Positions 50,200 through 62,034 of a stretch of DNA of 64,000 nt are shown piece by piece (within the stretch, counting starts at the first letter, position 1; each line of letters opens with the position of its first letter). The notes beneath the pieces were generated by a model. That model searched no databases, was not told the origin of the DNA, and saw nothing but the letters and a program-made list of their open reading frames with translations. Origin of the DNA: Sisyra terminalis (Eukaryota > Arthropoda > Insecta > Neuroptera > Sisyridae); contig OY292276.1 of assembly GCA_958496175.1 (NCBI GenBank), positions 27,546,001-27,610,000 on the forward strand. The letters run 5' to 3'. The translations under genes were made by a program, and so were the position numbers.

Positions 50200-51223
50200 T
50201 CAAAAAAAGGAATTATGTGCTTACTTTGTATTTAATGCAACTATGATGTTGCAATTATGTTCTGATTCTCTAAAATTTGGTGAAATAATTACGGTTCTAA
50301 AATCTGACAAATATCTCAACAAAGTTACGTTCATTAGTGCTCTATCATTTCAAAACTTTCGGAAAGATTACTATTAACAAAACTGGTTAAGATTATCGAA
50401 AAAAATCCAAAGAATAGTGAAGCAAATAAACTATGCATTTGAACAAGAATAATGACGTCACATCGTGTCCAATAACATAAGCTCAGCGCTTAACCAAAGT
50501 CTGTCACGATGGCTTACTATCGAAAATTAAAGCATATTTGCCTCATCTCGGGAAGTTATTCGAATCGTATCTTCAATGCTAAAAGTTCAAAACAATAATG
50601 CTCTTTCAATATTACTATTCTAAGATTCACCTGATAAAATCTATTTTGGGACTACATTTCCGAATCAAATACAGCTTTACAGTATATCTTGCATCACATG
50701 GACCTGCTCGGTGATTGGTTCAAAAAGTAGAAAATGACAATCAATGAATATAACCCGTTCAAGTAATTTTCATCCTCAGAAGAGGAAAATACCCTTTTGT
50801 TACTATAGGCTCGGCCAAGATCCCATCATTGGATACGGTGAAATTTGTAGAAAAAAAATCAATTTTAAGTACACATTTGTTTCGATTTATGAAATCAGGT
50901 TGTATTGCAAGATTTTACTTCTATTTTTTGAACAGTTAAAACATAAAGTTTAACATTTAAAAAGTCATTGGGTTAGGGCCAAATGAATGAAACTCGCAAG
51001 CCGCAGGTTTCCGACCCTCGAAAAAGCACAATAAAGGAAGACCGCAACTGGTAGATTGTTAAGGCGAAATTCAAAACTTTCCATTGAAAATAAAGTTCTG
51101 ATACATAAAACTCTACTAACTTTTTCGGGAAAATTAGAACTGCTAACGTTGTACGCTTGTTTTCGAAATCAATTATGTACTAAAACTAATAAGAGTAATT
51201 TATCTATTTTAGAAATTATAGAA
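50200..51223 (+). mobile_element. jockey-like LINE remnant, reverse transcriptase
   Basis: Shifted plus-strand frames give the reverse transcriptase segments in order. At about 50230 comes YFVFNATMMLQLCSDSLKFG followed by EIITVLKSDKYLNKVTFISA (usual LTYLFNAxLRLxxxPxxWKxAEIIMxxKPxK). At 50495 comes KVCHDGLLSKIKAYLPHLGK (usual DKVWHDGLLYKLK). Near 50760 comes ILRRGKYPFVTIGSAKIPSL (usual FTLRRxxCPxVTLNxxxIPxxxxVKYLG). From 51060 comes RNSKLSIENKVLIHKTLLTF (usual SKLxIxNKxLxYKxILKPIW). The catalytic FADD box is lost, and stops and frameshifts are many. SINE copy G abuts its end. Confidence 0.88.
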
Positions 51224-51309
51224 GTTGGGTGCGATTCTCGATTCGAGGAAATTTTCGATATTTCTCGAATACGGAATTTTATTAACTCTAGAGTCGCTAA
51301 AGGACCCGG
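51224..51309 (+). repeat. tRNA-derived SINE, copy G (5'-truncated)
   Basis: It begins at the B-box (GGGTGCGATTCTCGATTCGA) and keeps the body through ctctagagtcgctaaaggac. The right part is lost. It joins the decayed 3' end of the jockey remnant directly. Confidence 0.7.
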
Positions 51310-51880
51310 GTTTAGGGAAATGACCGGGAATCATAATACTTTCTAAATGATATTTGCAATTTAAATTAATTCAACTACTGTATAATTTCTTTAACAGCTT
51401 TTATTTTTTTAAATCTTGGTTACAATTATTTCGGGGTTTTTATAAAGTTTTTTTTTTTTGCTATTTTTTTGGGTTCTTACTAAGCAATTGGTTTTTAAGA
51501 TTACATAATTTTATCGAACTGTTAAAATAAAATTTGTAATATTGAAAATTAAACTCAAAAATTAATTAAGAAATGGATATTTACAGCCAATTCAATCTAT
51601 TCTGTAATTTATCCATTTAACATGAATCACTAAATCAAAGCAAAGTTAGTTTTCTATAAAAATAAGTTATAGTTTATTATATATTAAAAATTGAAAAATA
51701 AATTAATATTCTTTGTAATATTTTATAATTCAAACTTCTAATGTTATTCGTATAACAGAAGATACTGTACTTTTATGGCAGTGATTTATTTAAAAAAATA
51801 AGGCTCAATGATTTTTAATAAAATCTTAAATTTCTCCGAAAAAGTTTCTGATTCAGTTTTATCACAATAATCAATAAGAG
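51310..51880. other. intergenic spacer
   Basis: AT-rich, with a long T run near 51450. Nothing else seen. Confidence 0.4.
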
Positions 51881-52036
51881 TCTACTAGTAACCGAGTGGT
51901 TCAGGTGACCGCTTCAAAACTGATAAGTGTTGGGGTCGAATCTTGTACCCAACAAATTTCCAATATATCGATTTACGGATTTTTATTAACTCTAGAGTCG
52001 CTAAAGACCTTAGTAATTGTAAAGCGATTTAATAAT
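51881..52036 (+). repeat. tRNA-derived SINE, copy H
   Basis: Head with A-box-like TAACCGAGTGG and B-box GGGGTCGAATC, followed by an intact body (cgatttacggatttttatta, ctctagagtcgctaaagacc, ttgtaaagcgattta). Second-best preserved in the window after copies B and F. Confidence 0.85.
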
Positions 52037-53286
52037 TTGTCAAGAAGTATAATTTTGGATTTTGAAAAATTGTATAATGGAAATAAACTTTTAAATAAAT
52101 TTTAAAATTTTCCACTGTGTATCGAAAATAATGAAATTACGGAAAAAGAGATACACCCCTATATACACTCCATAATTCTAAATTTTAAACAAGGAATTAA
52201 ACAATGAAAAAAAATCACTGAGGAATTAGCTACCCAATCAAAGTAAAGATGCCAATCCGCTGGTAAGCCAATAAGTAATTTTTTGCACTAAAAATGTAGG
52301 ATTGATAAAGAATTTAAATAATACTAAGCAAAGGTATACATATTACATAAAAAGGATACTTCAGGCATGAACAAAGTAGATTTATTGATCCGAAAATAAT
52401 TTTAAAAAAACATATGAAAAGGAAATTCTATTCCTTGAAAAATTATCTTCATCTTCTTTTAGCTTAAAAATATTTATTTTTTCAGGTTAAATTTTTATGG
52501 AAACTTAAGAACGAACAATAAGTGCAAAAAAAAAAACTTTTTCTTTTGGTTTGAAGAACCTCAAAATTGTTTCTCCTTTATACTTTATATTTTGTATAAT
52601 AACTTATTTTTAAACTTAATTATAAAAATGTAAACAAATTTAATAAATTTATACAAAATTTAGTTTCAATTTTCGTAATATCTACTTAAAAAAATAAATT
52701 TAATTTCTTTTTATTTTATTTTTTTCAATTAAGCCCACAAAAAGGAAAAATTATTTTTATACGAGTATGTTTTTGGGTTGGGTTCACGTGATAATTTCTT
52801 CTAAATCAAAAATTGGGAAGGATTACCCAACTGCTGATATTAGTATCATACAGTACCGGCTTTAGAGATGGCGGACAACCCAGCGGTCACCCTGGACGCC
52901 AAGGAAAACAAGAAAAAGGACACACGAATCCATTAGTTATAAAAACAAACAAGATACAAAATTTTTAAAATGGAGAATTACAAACCGAAAGTATTAAAGT
53001 ACCAATCCTAAAACTATCAACGACTTAATTCCAATCAATAATGTCCCAAATAAAATTACCTAGTCTAGTTTCGTAGAAGTTACAGAAACTTTTGATTTTT
53101 TTACTCAACTTAAAGAATTTTCGATCGTAAAGCGAGAAAAGTTAAATTTTATTTATCTGACAATTATAATTTCAATTAAAGTAAGTAACATGGAAGCATT
53201 GATTTAAGATATATTAGTCATTATAATTTTTACAATCATAACCAAATCTACTGTTATTCTTTGAAAACTTTATAAGATACTTAGAT
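52037..53286. other. intergenic, no gene seen
   Basis: AT-rich. A small GC-rich patch at 52855-52925 (agatggcggacaacccagcg) has no clear identity and may be a transposon scrap. Confidence 0.35.
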
Positions 53287-53489
53287 CAGTGGCTTTTAAC
53301 ATGGATTCAATTGATCCGCAGGGGCGCCCAGTGATTCGGTGAGTCAGTCTCGCGAGTTTGGGGGTTTTATTCATTTAGTTAACCTATGTAAAAATATAAA
53401 TCTACGATTTGAATTTGGAAAGATCATATTTTATTTTTAAATATGAAACTGGTGAGGATTAGTACCTCCAACAAATTTAAGAATTTCCC
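53287..53489 (-). mobile_element. hAT-like fragment (gattcttaacc family), copy 2
   Basis: The left end on the plus strand is CAGTGGCTTTTAACATGGAT. The minus-strand reading begins gaaattcttaaatttgttgg then aggtac, matching 38375 onwards. Both copies contain the ctcgcgagactgactcaccg-like block. The element is internally deleted. Confidence 0.6.
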
Positions 53490-54130
53490 TAATTTTAAGA
53501 AACGAGGCTTGGGATAATAAACACTCATTGTTTGCCAAAACAAAATTTCACAATAATCATAATTCAAAATCAATAATTCACTATAACTATCTATAAATAT
53601 TCTAAATACCAACAATACAAATTATATAAACCCACACAAATCCCAGTATTTTATTATTTTCCCCTCATCATCTTTACAACAACATAAAAGAAGGATTAGA
53701 ACATAAATATTTCGTTACTATGTGAGTTTGAAGATCCATTTTGTTATTGATAATACTAATCGTCCAAACCTACGACAAACTTTATAATCTGCGAATTCAA
53801 CTACGCCCACTCAAAAACATATTCATGATTCAATGATTCAACAAAAAAATTCTTATTTAAGGTTTATTCCAAAAATTACCTACTATATCACATAATTTTA
53901 TATATTTATACATTAAAATACTCTTAAAAAAACACAAATTTTATTATTTATTTTTTTGTTGAGATCATTATCATTTTTTTAAAATCATATCAATTTTTAT
54001 AAGCATACATCCGTTAAAGTATAAAAAATGTGTTAATGCTTCACTTTAGCCGATATAACAAAGCTTATAATGTCTGTAAATTCAATTGCGAAAATAAACA
54101 TTTCGTATCTGTATTGAATAGTCTGAAAAC
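53490..54130. other. intergenic, no gene seen
   Basis: AT-rich, nothing to report. Confidence 0.4.
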
Positions 54131-54754
54131 TGTTTTGAACATTTTTTTGTCATTCGGTTTATTAAAAATGTAGGTAAAACTGCGTGATTTCAAATCCACA
54201 AAAATCAGTTAACCTAAAATTGTGAAAAATAAAAATAAAATTAAACAGTTGTTGATTATTTAAGATTAAACAAAAAACAATTAGTAAATGAGAAGAAAGT
54301 TATAAAAGTACGACGAAGTTAATAAATGAGTTAGTACAAACATTAACGTAAATGTATACTTTAACGGTAACATTAATTAAAAATTTAATCTACTTAAGTA
54401 CATATAATTTACATATAATTATTTTATTATAGCATAAATTTAAAAAAAAAACGAAGATTGTTTTGAACATCTTTTTGTCTTTCTATTTATCAAAAATGTA
54501 GGTAAAAACTTGTGGTTTCAAATCTACAAAAATTAGTTTATCTAAAAATTGTGAAAACTGAATATTAAATTAAACTGTGTTTGATTATTTAAGATTAATA
54601 AAAAACCAATTACCAAATGAGATGAAAATTATAAAGGTACGGCGAAGTTAATGCCCACCTCACATAAATGAGTTAATGTAAACATTAACGTAAATGTAAA
54701 CTTTAACGATAACATTAAGAAAAAATATAATCTATTTAAGTACATATAGTTTAC
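54131..54754. repeat. tandem duplication, period 328 bp
   Basis: Copy 1 (54131-54412) and copy 2 (54459-54754) are direct repeats sharing blocks such as tgttttgaacat, aaaaatgtaggtaaaa, gattatttaagattaa, acgtaaatgta and taagtacatata. Copy 2 has an extra gcccacctcacataaat segment. Divergence is visible throughout, so the duplication is not recent. It is about 0.7 kb downstream of the large minus-strand gene. Confidence 0.85.
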
Positions 54755-55428
54755 TAAATATAAACGATAAATTTACCGAGTATTGTATTTTTAATAGTTT
54801 TCTTATTATATAGTTTAAAATTTAAAAAAAACGTAGAAGAAAAAGATAACTATATTTATTGATTGGTAAATATTATACTCTTCTACAATTTATTTTTTGA
54901 CAAACATGTATTTATGAAAATTAATGGTTTGGAGAATTAATAGTTCATAATTTTTCCTTTTTTTTAAATACATATCATTATGTATTCTAATGAATTGAAA
55001 ACCTCCTCATTTTTTTTCAAAGCGACTAAAAATGAAGTTCGAAATGTTTTATATGTTTTTTTAGTTATTAATATCTTTTACTTAATAAACTTAAAAAAAA
55101 AAACGATTTTATAGTATGGGAGTATTAATTATTCCAATATGTTCTATTAATTTTCATTAACGCTAAACAAAAAAATCAGTTTGTACTTTGTAAAAGTACC
55201 AATGGTTTGGTAGTAATGAATTGCTACCGAGATCAAATTGTTAAGGAATCAGTGGGTACCCTTAGTGTACCCTTTTAAGCAATGAATATCTACTTAATAA
55301 CATTTTCATAAATACAAGTACAAATTAATAGTTTTAGGTGAACGCTTTTTAGTAAATTATTTTCGACGAATTCACCACTCAACCTACAGATGCATCCTTT
55401 TATTATAATATCTTTAAAGCGACGACAT
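54755..55428. other. intergenic, 3' side of the large minus-strand gene
   Basis: AT-rich. A second AATAAA on the minus strand (complement of 55399-55404) could serve as an alternative polyadenylation signal for the neighbouring gene. Confidence 0.4.
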
Positions 55429-55434
55429 TTTATT
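55429..55434 (-). terminator. polyadenylation signal of the large minus-strand gene
   Basis: AATAAA on the minus strand begins only 2 bases after the TAA stop. A second AATAAA follows 30 bases on (complement of 55399-55404). Use of either gives a very short 3' UTR. Confidence 0.5.
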
Positions 55435-55436
55435 TG

Positions 55437-58400
55437 TTATACAAAATATTCCTCTTCTACTTCTTCTTCCTCCTTAACTTCTTCTTCGTCTTCGTATAAC
55501 TTCAAATACTCCATTGTTTGTAGAGATATTTTGCGAAAAAATATTTCACCGGAAGCTTCTTGATTAAATAGTTTATCATCTTGATGTTTAATTCCAGTTT
55601 TGAAAAAATCCCCCATTCTCTTTTCGATATACTCCGAAAGTGTAGCTGCATGTATATTCAAAAAATTTTCCAAATTCTTGGATACTTCTTTCGGCATATT
55701 AAATAGTTTATTTGATCCTGATGGAAGTAGCGCACCTGCCACTGAGGTAACGTCTTCTATATTATTACCAGTAGCACTGTTTTGTTCGGTTGAAGAAGTC
55801 TCTGAATTTGAAGTCCCATAAGTACTGGAACCTTTTGGGTTTTTCAACATTTCATAGAATCGCTTTGTACCATCGCTTAATTTATATGGGTCATGAAAGT
55901 TTAGATTTGGAAAAATATCTTCATATAAGACATCTTGAGCAGCGGTTTGATCCAAAAGATTTGATTTGTTCAAATGGCAGCGCTCGGCTTCATTGCCCGC
56001 ATTATACTGATAATCGTAGTGTAGGTTTAAAAAAACTTCTCTACACAACTCTTGGACCGCTGCTTTTTCCGAAATTTCTCCTGCCTGAGAAGAATGTATT
56101 CTTTTTTTATAATAAATGTGACATGGACTATTTTCATCTTTAATACATTGCAATACATGTGCTTTAATTATCTTTTTTTTGAGAAGGACTTTCATGGATT
56201 CAGGATTTTCAGTTATATCTACTATGTTTGAAGTTAAAATTTCAATTTCTTCATTTTCCGTATCACTCTCTATTTTGTTACAATTCGCAGTCAGAGATTT
56301 TTCCTTAGGAATAGTTCCTGATTCTCCACTATTTTTATCATCGGAAATCAATTCTAGTGTGTTAATTAAATCTTCTTCTTGGTCTTCGAAACTCAATTGG
56401 TCTATAATGTTTTCAATTAAACTAGATACTATCCAGTCCGAATCTATTTCATTTCCATTGCATTCCATTCCAAATTCATCTGCAATTATTACATCAGGAT
56501 GCATTGTTTTATAAGAAATAACGAAAAGTTCGATCACTTTTAGTATACGATCTGCAACTGATGTATAACTCTGTCCAATACGTTGAATCATATAATGAAT
56601 GGAACAACAATGTTCTTTTGTCCATTTATCAAAAATTTTACTGACGAAATTATAGAATCGGCCATCGTCATTTATTATCCAACTAATATAGTTCTCGCTA
56701 AATTCTTTTCGAAGTTTTATCGATTTTTCCAAAATAATATCATTCAAGTCATCAACTAGTAAAACTCGTTTTAATATATTTTTTAAATCTTCGCTTAAAA
56801 ACGAGTACAAATGCTTCATTGGATTTATTAAACGTACAATTTCATACGTTATTTTTTCCTCAAATCTCATGAAGCTGCGTAAAAATATAGCTCTGTGATT
56901 ATGTGAAAGATATTTCATATAGGTTTCAAGTTTTATAAAATCTAACGATTCCATTTGGAAGTAATCCCATACATGATTCAAAAATAAGTTTTGTTCTGTA
57001 TAAGTAGCTGTGCTAATATACAATAATTTTGTCGTGTAACTATGGTAGTTTTCGTCGCTGTCCACATGAATTTTGAAGAAATCGTCGATGCAATTTTCTA
57101 ATTTCATATTTTCTGTATAAATTGATATATATGAGACAAAAATGTCAACGACCCTATCGTAAGCGTAGTCATACTTTCCCATTTGATGCCAACGATATTC
57201 CAAAATTCTCCGGGAAGTTATTTTTTTAAGAGCGACATTGAAAAATTCACGATTTACTTCTGGTGTGCATTGATATTGCATTATTGATTCCAAAGAAAAT
57301 GTTGGTAACAGAATACTTAACTTTAATGGTGTTAAATCAATACACTTAATATTTTCTAGTTGTTCTGCATAATAATTCAGAATGTTAAAATGTTCGTTTA
57401 AAACATAATTTTCATAAAATTGATTTAAAAACTGAATTTTATCTTCCAAAAAAGGAGTTTTCGGAAACATTGGTACCAGGTGTGATACATAAAAATCAAC
57501 AAACTTAATGAAAACATCAGGATTTTCAGAAAATAAAGAAAAAGCTATAGAAATTTGATTCCTGCGATACTGTTTCCATTTTTCAATGTCTAGAAACAAT
57601 TTAGTTACTTGCAAAGTGGTTAAATCGAATTTATCGAATCCAGTAAGTTGCAACTTTCTTAGATACTTTTCTTCCACAAAGCAAATGTACGAAATAAAGC
57701 GTTCAATAGTAGTGGATATATCAATGAACTCGGTCTCACTTCTAAGGAAGAAATCCAAATCATAAACAATACAGGTTCTCACTGCAGCTTTTAAATGCAT
57801 TTTTAATCTAATAATATCCACATCGAATCTAAAAAGCGTAATCGTCATCATATTCATAATAATCAATTCTGATGAAACGGGCTCGTCCGATAAATATTTA
57901 CTTAACACAAAGCCGTAAAAGCATTCGTCATTCTCGATAACAGCTTTATATTTATTATAAAAATTTACTTCACGAAAAGTAACTGTTTCCAACCAATTTC
58001 TCATTGTGAATCCAAAATCCGGATTGATAAATTCGTAGTTTTCAAGTTTTTTCTTGTAATCATATGTTAGTGATAATAGATTTCTTGCATCTCCACCACT
58101 ACAACAGATTACGTTAAAGATATATACATTTTCCAATTCTTCATATTTTTTTAAGAAACGTATTTTTTCTTCTTTGGAAATGTCGAAGTAATAACGTGTG
58201 CGACGTAGTCGGTGGTTTTTTGCTTCGAATTTTGTGAAATAGCCCCAAAGTTGTACAAAAATTTTAGAAAGATGATTTAAGTTGCTGTTAATAAATAGTT
58301 CGTAGTTTTCAATGGTATAAATTACTTTGACTTCAAAAGTTGCATTTGGGTCGTAATTGTTTTCCGATATTAAGGAGTAATACTTGTCAATTAAAATATT

Positions 58401-58825
58401 AAAATTACTAAAATGTTTCACAAAATAATTCGTGTCGATGATTATATTTCTCCAATTAATTTGAAATTCATCCTCTTTCGATGAGTATTCGATGAGGAAA
58501 CATTCCAATCGCCAATTGTTCGGAATTTTTTTTAATAAACAATCTTTTATTGGAATAAAATATTTAAATTCTAAAAGATGGATAAATTGTAATATTTGAA
58601 ATACTACATCCCACCTGTTGCATGTCGCTAAAATAAACTTAATATTAGCTTTCGCTAAATTAGTTTTTGTGGTAACTAATTCGTTGATCTCATCCAATTT
58701 TTGACAATTTTCAGATTGTTTACGGCTACTGTCTAAAACATAATTAAAAATGAGGTAAATTAGAATAAATTTAAAATATAAATAACAATACACTTACAAA
58801 ATTTCTTTGAGTTTTTACGTGACAT
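55437..58825 (-). CDS. uncharacterised large protein, about 1107 residues
   Basis: I do not recognise this protein. The start is in a small exon at 58798-58825 (MSRKNSKKF plus one base) joined by a 65-bp intron to an exon at 55437-58732. The junction codon TAC keeps the frame. An in-frame ATG inside the intron would give a false hydrophobic N-terminus. Residues 1-20 are basic. Residues about 20-790 look like a continuous helical fold rich in Leu, Ile, Phe, Tyr, Asn and Lys, with no visible catalytic motif, transmembrane segment or signal peptide. After that come acidic and Ser/Thr-rich regions, probably disordered, then an extreme acidic tail (LYEDEEEVKEEEEVEEEYFV). Composition and length suggest a helical-repeat scaffold or adaptor that evolves fast, but this is inference. 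A frame of 1100 codons in DNA this AT-rich cannot be chance. Confidence 0.85.
58733..58797 (-). other. intron 1 of the large minus-strand gene
   Basis: Minus-strand donor TTTT|GTAAGTG and acceptor TATGTTTTAG|ACAGTAGC. At 65 bp it has the length of a typical short insect intron. The joined frame is open and gives a hydrophilic start MSRKNSKKFYSSRKQ. Confidence 0.8.
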
Positions 58826-59613
58826 TTTCCGATTCTTCAAAATTTCACATACAATTTTGGAACTTCCAACGATGAATTTTCTAATGTGTACCTAAAAAAA
58901 ATTTTCGAATTATTTTTGAAAAAATATTATTCCACGACAAAATCAAACAACTTGGTTATCAATCAATACATCTTTTGATGTACCAATTGATAAAAACGAA
59001 ACATTTGAAGACAAAATGAAACAAAAATGTGTATTCTTAAATGAAGGATAACAATGTCTATGAAAATGCAGAAAAAACAATTATTTAAATTCTTAACATA
59101 AACATTAGTATGTAGTAAAAAAAATTCTTAAGAAATATTTTACGCCCTTACATATATCGGTTTCATATATAGTTTGATTTTGCTGAAAAAATATTTATAT
59201 TCTAAAAAAAAATCAACCTCTATTCACCTCTTTTGAGTTAGTAACTAAAAAAAAAATCGAAACTTTTTCATAATAACATATGATATTAATAAGATGTGTG
59301 AATATTCCTAACTTTTTGAAGTCTGCACACGTTTGCTGCGGACACAATTCCATTAACATCACGTTCGTACTATATAATTATATTCTTTGGTATAGGATTG
59401 CAGCAGGTCTATGAAGTTTGCGTTCGTTTGCACTGCATCCGCAGCAGACCGACGACAGATAGGAAAAATTCGCAGTTATCGTAAAATTGTAATAATACAT
59501 ATAGAAACACATTGTAAACGAATAAATAAGATGAAATAAGAGTTTTAAATGTATTAATTCGGACTTTGAAATTGTTTGAGATTTCTAGGTAGCCAAATAA
59601 CCCAAAGTTAGTA
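58826..59613. other. 5' flank of the large minus-strand gene and spacer
   Basis: It contains the presumed promoter and 5' UTR. No TATA box can be picked out from the AT-rich background. GC-richer words such as gtctgc and tgcggac occur at 59320-59460, with similar words at 61020-61170 in the opposite sense. Confidence 0.4.
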
Positions 59614-60522
59614 GGGGAACCTGGGGCGGAACGGGATACCTAAGCTTTAATTACAATTTACGAGAGGTTTAAAGAAACAATATCATTGTTCTGTAATTTA
59701 TATATTTATTTAATTCATTCTCTACAAATAAAAAAAGATTTTATTGATTTAAATTAATAATTAATATTAAAAATTTAGGTTTCAAAAATAAATGGAAATT
59801 TCCCATTCTGACCCAACCCCTGGGGCACAATGGGAATTGAGCCTGGGGCGTAATGGCATACTTGTTATTGGCATAGTTCGCAGATAAAGACACTCTCATC
59901 GTCATCACTGTTTAGTCCAGCATATGCCAAATGTGCCCATTTTTGACAAATTCTACAGGAACACCAGCTTTCATTAGATTTGGAGTATAAAACCTGACAG
60001 TAGACTACCTATAAGTAAACTACCTCTGTATCTTCCGACCTTTCTTATATATGGACTATCGGTTAGTTCTCCTTATATATGTACGCACTATCTGCTGATA
60101 AAATAAAAATGTCTATCTGAATGGGAAATACTATCTGAATGGTATATCCCATTCCGCCCCATCCATTGTGCCCCAAAGCACCTTTCACACAAGCATGACT
60201 ATTATGACAGGATATATTGATTATATTTGAATTATCACTAGGCTTTTAGTTAGTCAACAGTATGTTTAAAGAAACATGTCATGTTAATATTCAATCAAAA
60301 AATAGTTCATAGTATAATTACCTTAAAGTTACTTTACAAAAGTCAGAATTCGGAAGCGTTTATTTCGACTTTTGATAAAAATAAAAACAACTGCACTCTT
60401 TACTGGCGATAGCCACTTCTTATAACGCGGCACAGTTAATTGAACATTGAGTATGATTTTTATGCATTTTTGTCACCTGTAGTAAGCGCTAATTCCATTT
60501 CCCATCCCGCCCCGTGTTCCCA
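59614..60522 (-). mobile_element. pogo-like transposon, internally deleted
   Basis: A 909-bp element. The left end GGGGAACCTGGGGCGGAACG and the right end (complement TGGGAACACGGGGCGGGATG) are TIRs flanked by TA (59612-59613, 60523-60524). Inside, on the minus strand near 59875-59970, a frame reads WCSCRICQKWAHLAYAGLNS then VFICELC. It matches the C-terminal zinc finger of pogo/Tigger-type transposases (W-x-C-x2-C-x-x-W-A-H-x-x-C-A-G-L...F-x-C-x2-C). The expected Cys before AGL is Tyr here. The DDE catalytic core is missing. Short open frames inside are not genes. Confidence 0.82.
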
Positions 60523-60524
60523 TA

Positions 60525-61261
60525 CGCATTTTACAAAAACAACTTTTATAGATAAATTGATTTTATTTGCTAGTGCATTTCCATATATTGAAACATTTAA
60601 TCAACATTTAGTACTATATTGTAATACCGATTGATTTTACCGACAATGAAAATATTTTTCATTGTTCAATGTTGTTTCATTGTTTATACCCTAATGTTAA
60701 TTTTAAATTGTTTTTTTAGTATAAGGACCATACACACTTTCATATAAATCTAGTAAAATATTGTTTTTTTATTAACTACTTGACAGTTAAACTTCCGTTA
60801 AAATCGGTCCAGCCGTTTCGGAGACAAGCCATATCTATAAATATTATTTATATATTTCGATATAAAAACTACAATATTTATTAATTATTCTTTACATCTA
60901 TAGAGTACACAGGTATTCCTACATAGAATTAGTCATAATTTCATTAAATAACTAAGTACAATTAATAAAAAGAAAAATCATTTTAATTTCACATTTTCAA
61001 TAATCCTACAGGACGAGATATCTCCTAAGATCAGACAAAATCGCTACGGACGAATTTATGTATGTCGCTGCTAACGTGTTGCGAACGCATTTTTGTATTG
61101 TACAGACCTGATGCGAACGCATACCTAGTGCGGACGTGAGCACAAACTCAGCGCAGACGTCTAATATTATCGTTTAATATTTCGACTTGGGAGAATTAAA
61201 AGTCCTAAATATTTTTAGAAAAGTACCTAAAAAATCTTCAATCCCTCCAACTAATAATGAT
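60525..61261. other. intergenic, with GC-richer repeat-like words
   Basis: AT-rich up to 61020, then about 150 bp with several cggac, gcgaacgc and gcagacg words (61040-61165) that partly mirror 59320-59460. The two flanks may be the ends of a larger decayed element into which the pogo-like transposon inserted, but the ends cannot be fixed. Confidence 0.3.
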
Positions 61262-61620
61262 TAAAATCGAGTGTTGATTGTTTATGTTCCTTCAACAATA
61301 CAGACTTACTTCCTATATACTTTTATATAAGTTGGTAAAAGTTTGTGTCGTTAAAAATAGATACTGACTTTGCCATGCATTATGGAAATTGATAAAGTGT
61401 TTAATATTTTAATATCTAATAATTAACTAAAACAAAATATTTACCAATATCTACGTATCCGTAGCAAATGGTGCACAAACCGTTAAAGTTTGAAGTGCTG
61501 AAGATGTATAGTTGAAAATTCTGAAAAAAAATTGCTTTGTTACAAGAATTATAAAATACATTGACTTAGAACTAAATATTTTGAATGAAATGATTAATTT
61601 GCAACTTCTATTTTTTTTTA
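61262..61620 (-). repeat. direct duplication, unit 1
   Basis: It pairs with 62191-62540 in the same orientation, about 920 bp apart. The shared order is a gttgattg block, acagactta, gttaaaaatagat, a ttaccaatatytacgta block, ccgttaaagtttgaagtg and a ttacaa...aataaa block. It contains the exon-like segment at 61445-61520. Identity outside that segment is lower. Confidence 0.7.
61445..61520 (-). other. exon-like segment, copy 1
   Basis: 76 bp on the minus strand, preceded by a T-rich tract and TTTTTTCAG (acceptor) and followed by GTAAAT (donor). One frame is fully open (NFQLYIFSTSNFNGLCTICY...). The next frame reads IFNYTSSALQTLTVC.. and stops at TAG near the end. The copy at 62361 has the same length and splice-like borders. 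It may be an internal exon, a terminal exon, or a conserved repeat. The parent gene is not visible in the window. Confidence 0.35.
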
Positions 61621-62034
61621 AATTTAATAAGTTAGAGTTGCAAAAAAAACTCAATACTTTTACTTTTTTTCTCCTTTGAGTGGGAAATTTAATAAAAAAA
61701 TCAGATAAATTTTCATTTTTTTTTTGAACGATAAAAGATAACAACAATAGGCGTGTGAATACTTAAACTTTTTGATAGCTAAAACTAAAGATTTTAAATA
61801 TTTTTAGAATTGTAAATAATAAGAAATTTGCAATCCTTACAACTTATTATGACTAGTAGCTACCCGTGAAATGTTTACAACAAACTTTGGCACAACTGAT
61901 AAATAACCAAAATCGATAATTGAATGAAAGCAAAATGGCAGTTGAAATAATTAAATGAAATTCATTATCTTATTATTTAACAATTTTACCTAATACGTTG
62001 CGACACTTAATACATGCATACATAATGCACAAAG
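61621..62034. other. spacer between the duplicated units
   Basis: AT-rich. The 98-codon minus frame at 61451-61747 runs from the exon-like segment into intron-like low-complexity DNA and is not a plausible protein as it stands. Confidence 0.35.

Noticed and set aside
55600..56514. Three plus-strand frames of 73-117 codons
   Set aside because: They are antisense to the large minus-strand gene and have no features of their own.
58735..58793. Signal peptide or membrane anchor at the N-terminus of the large minus-strand protein
   Set aside because: The hydrophobic residues are the translation of a 65-bp intron. The splice to the upstream mini-exon is in frame with consensus sites.
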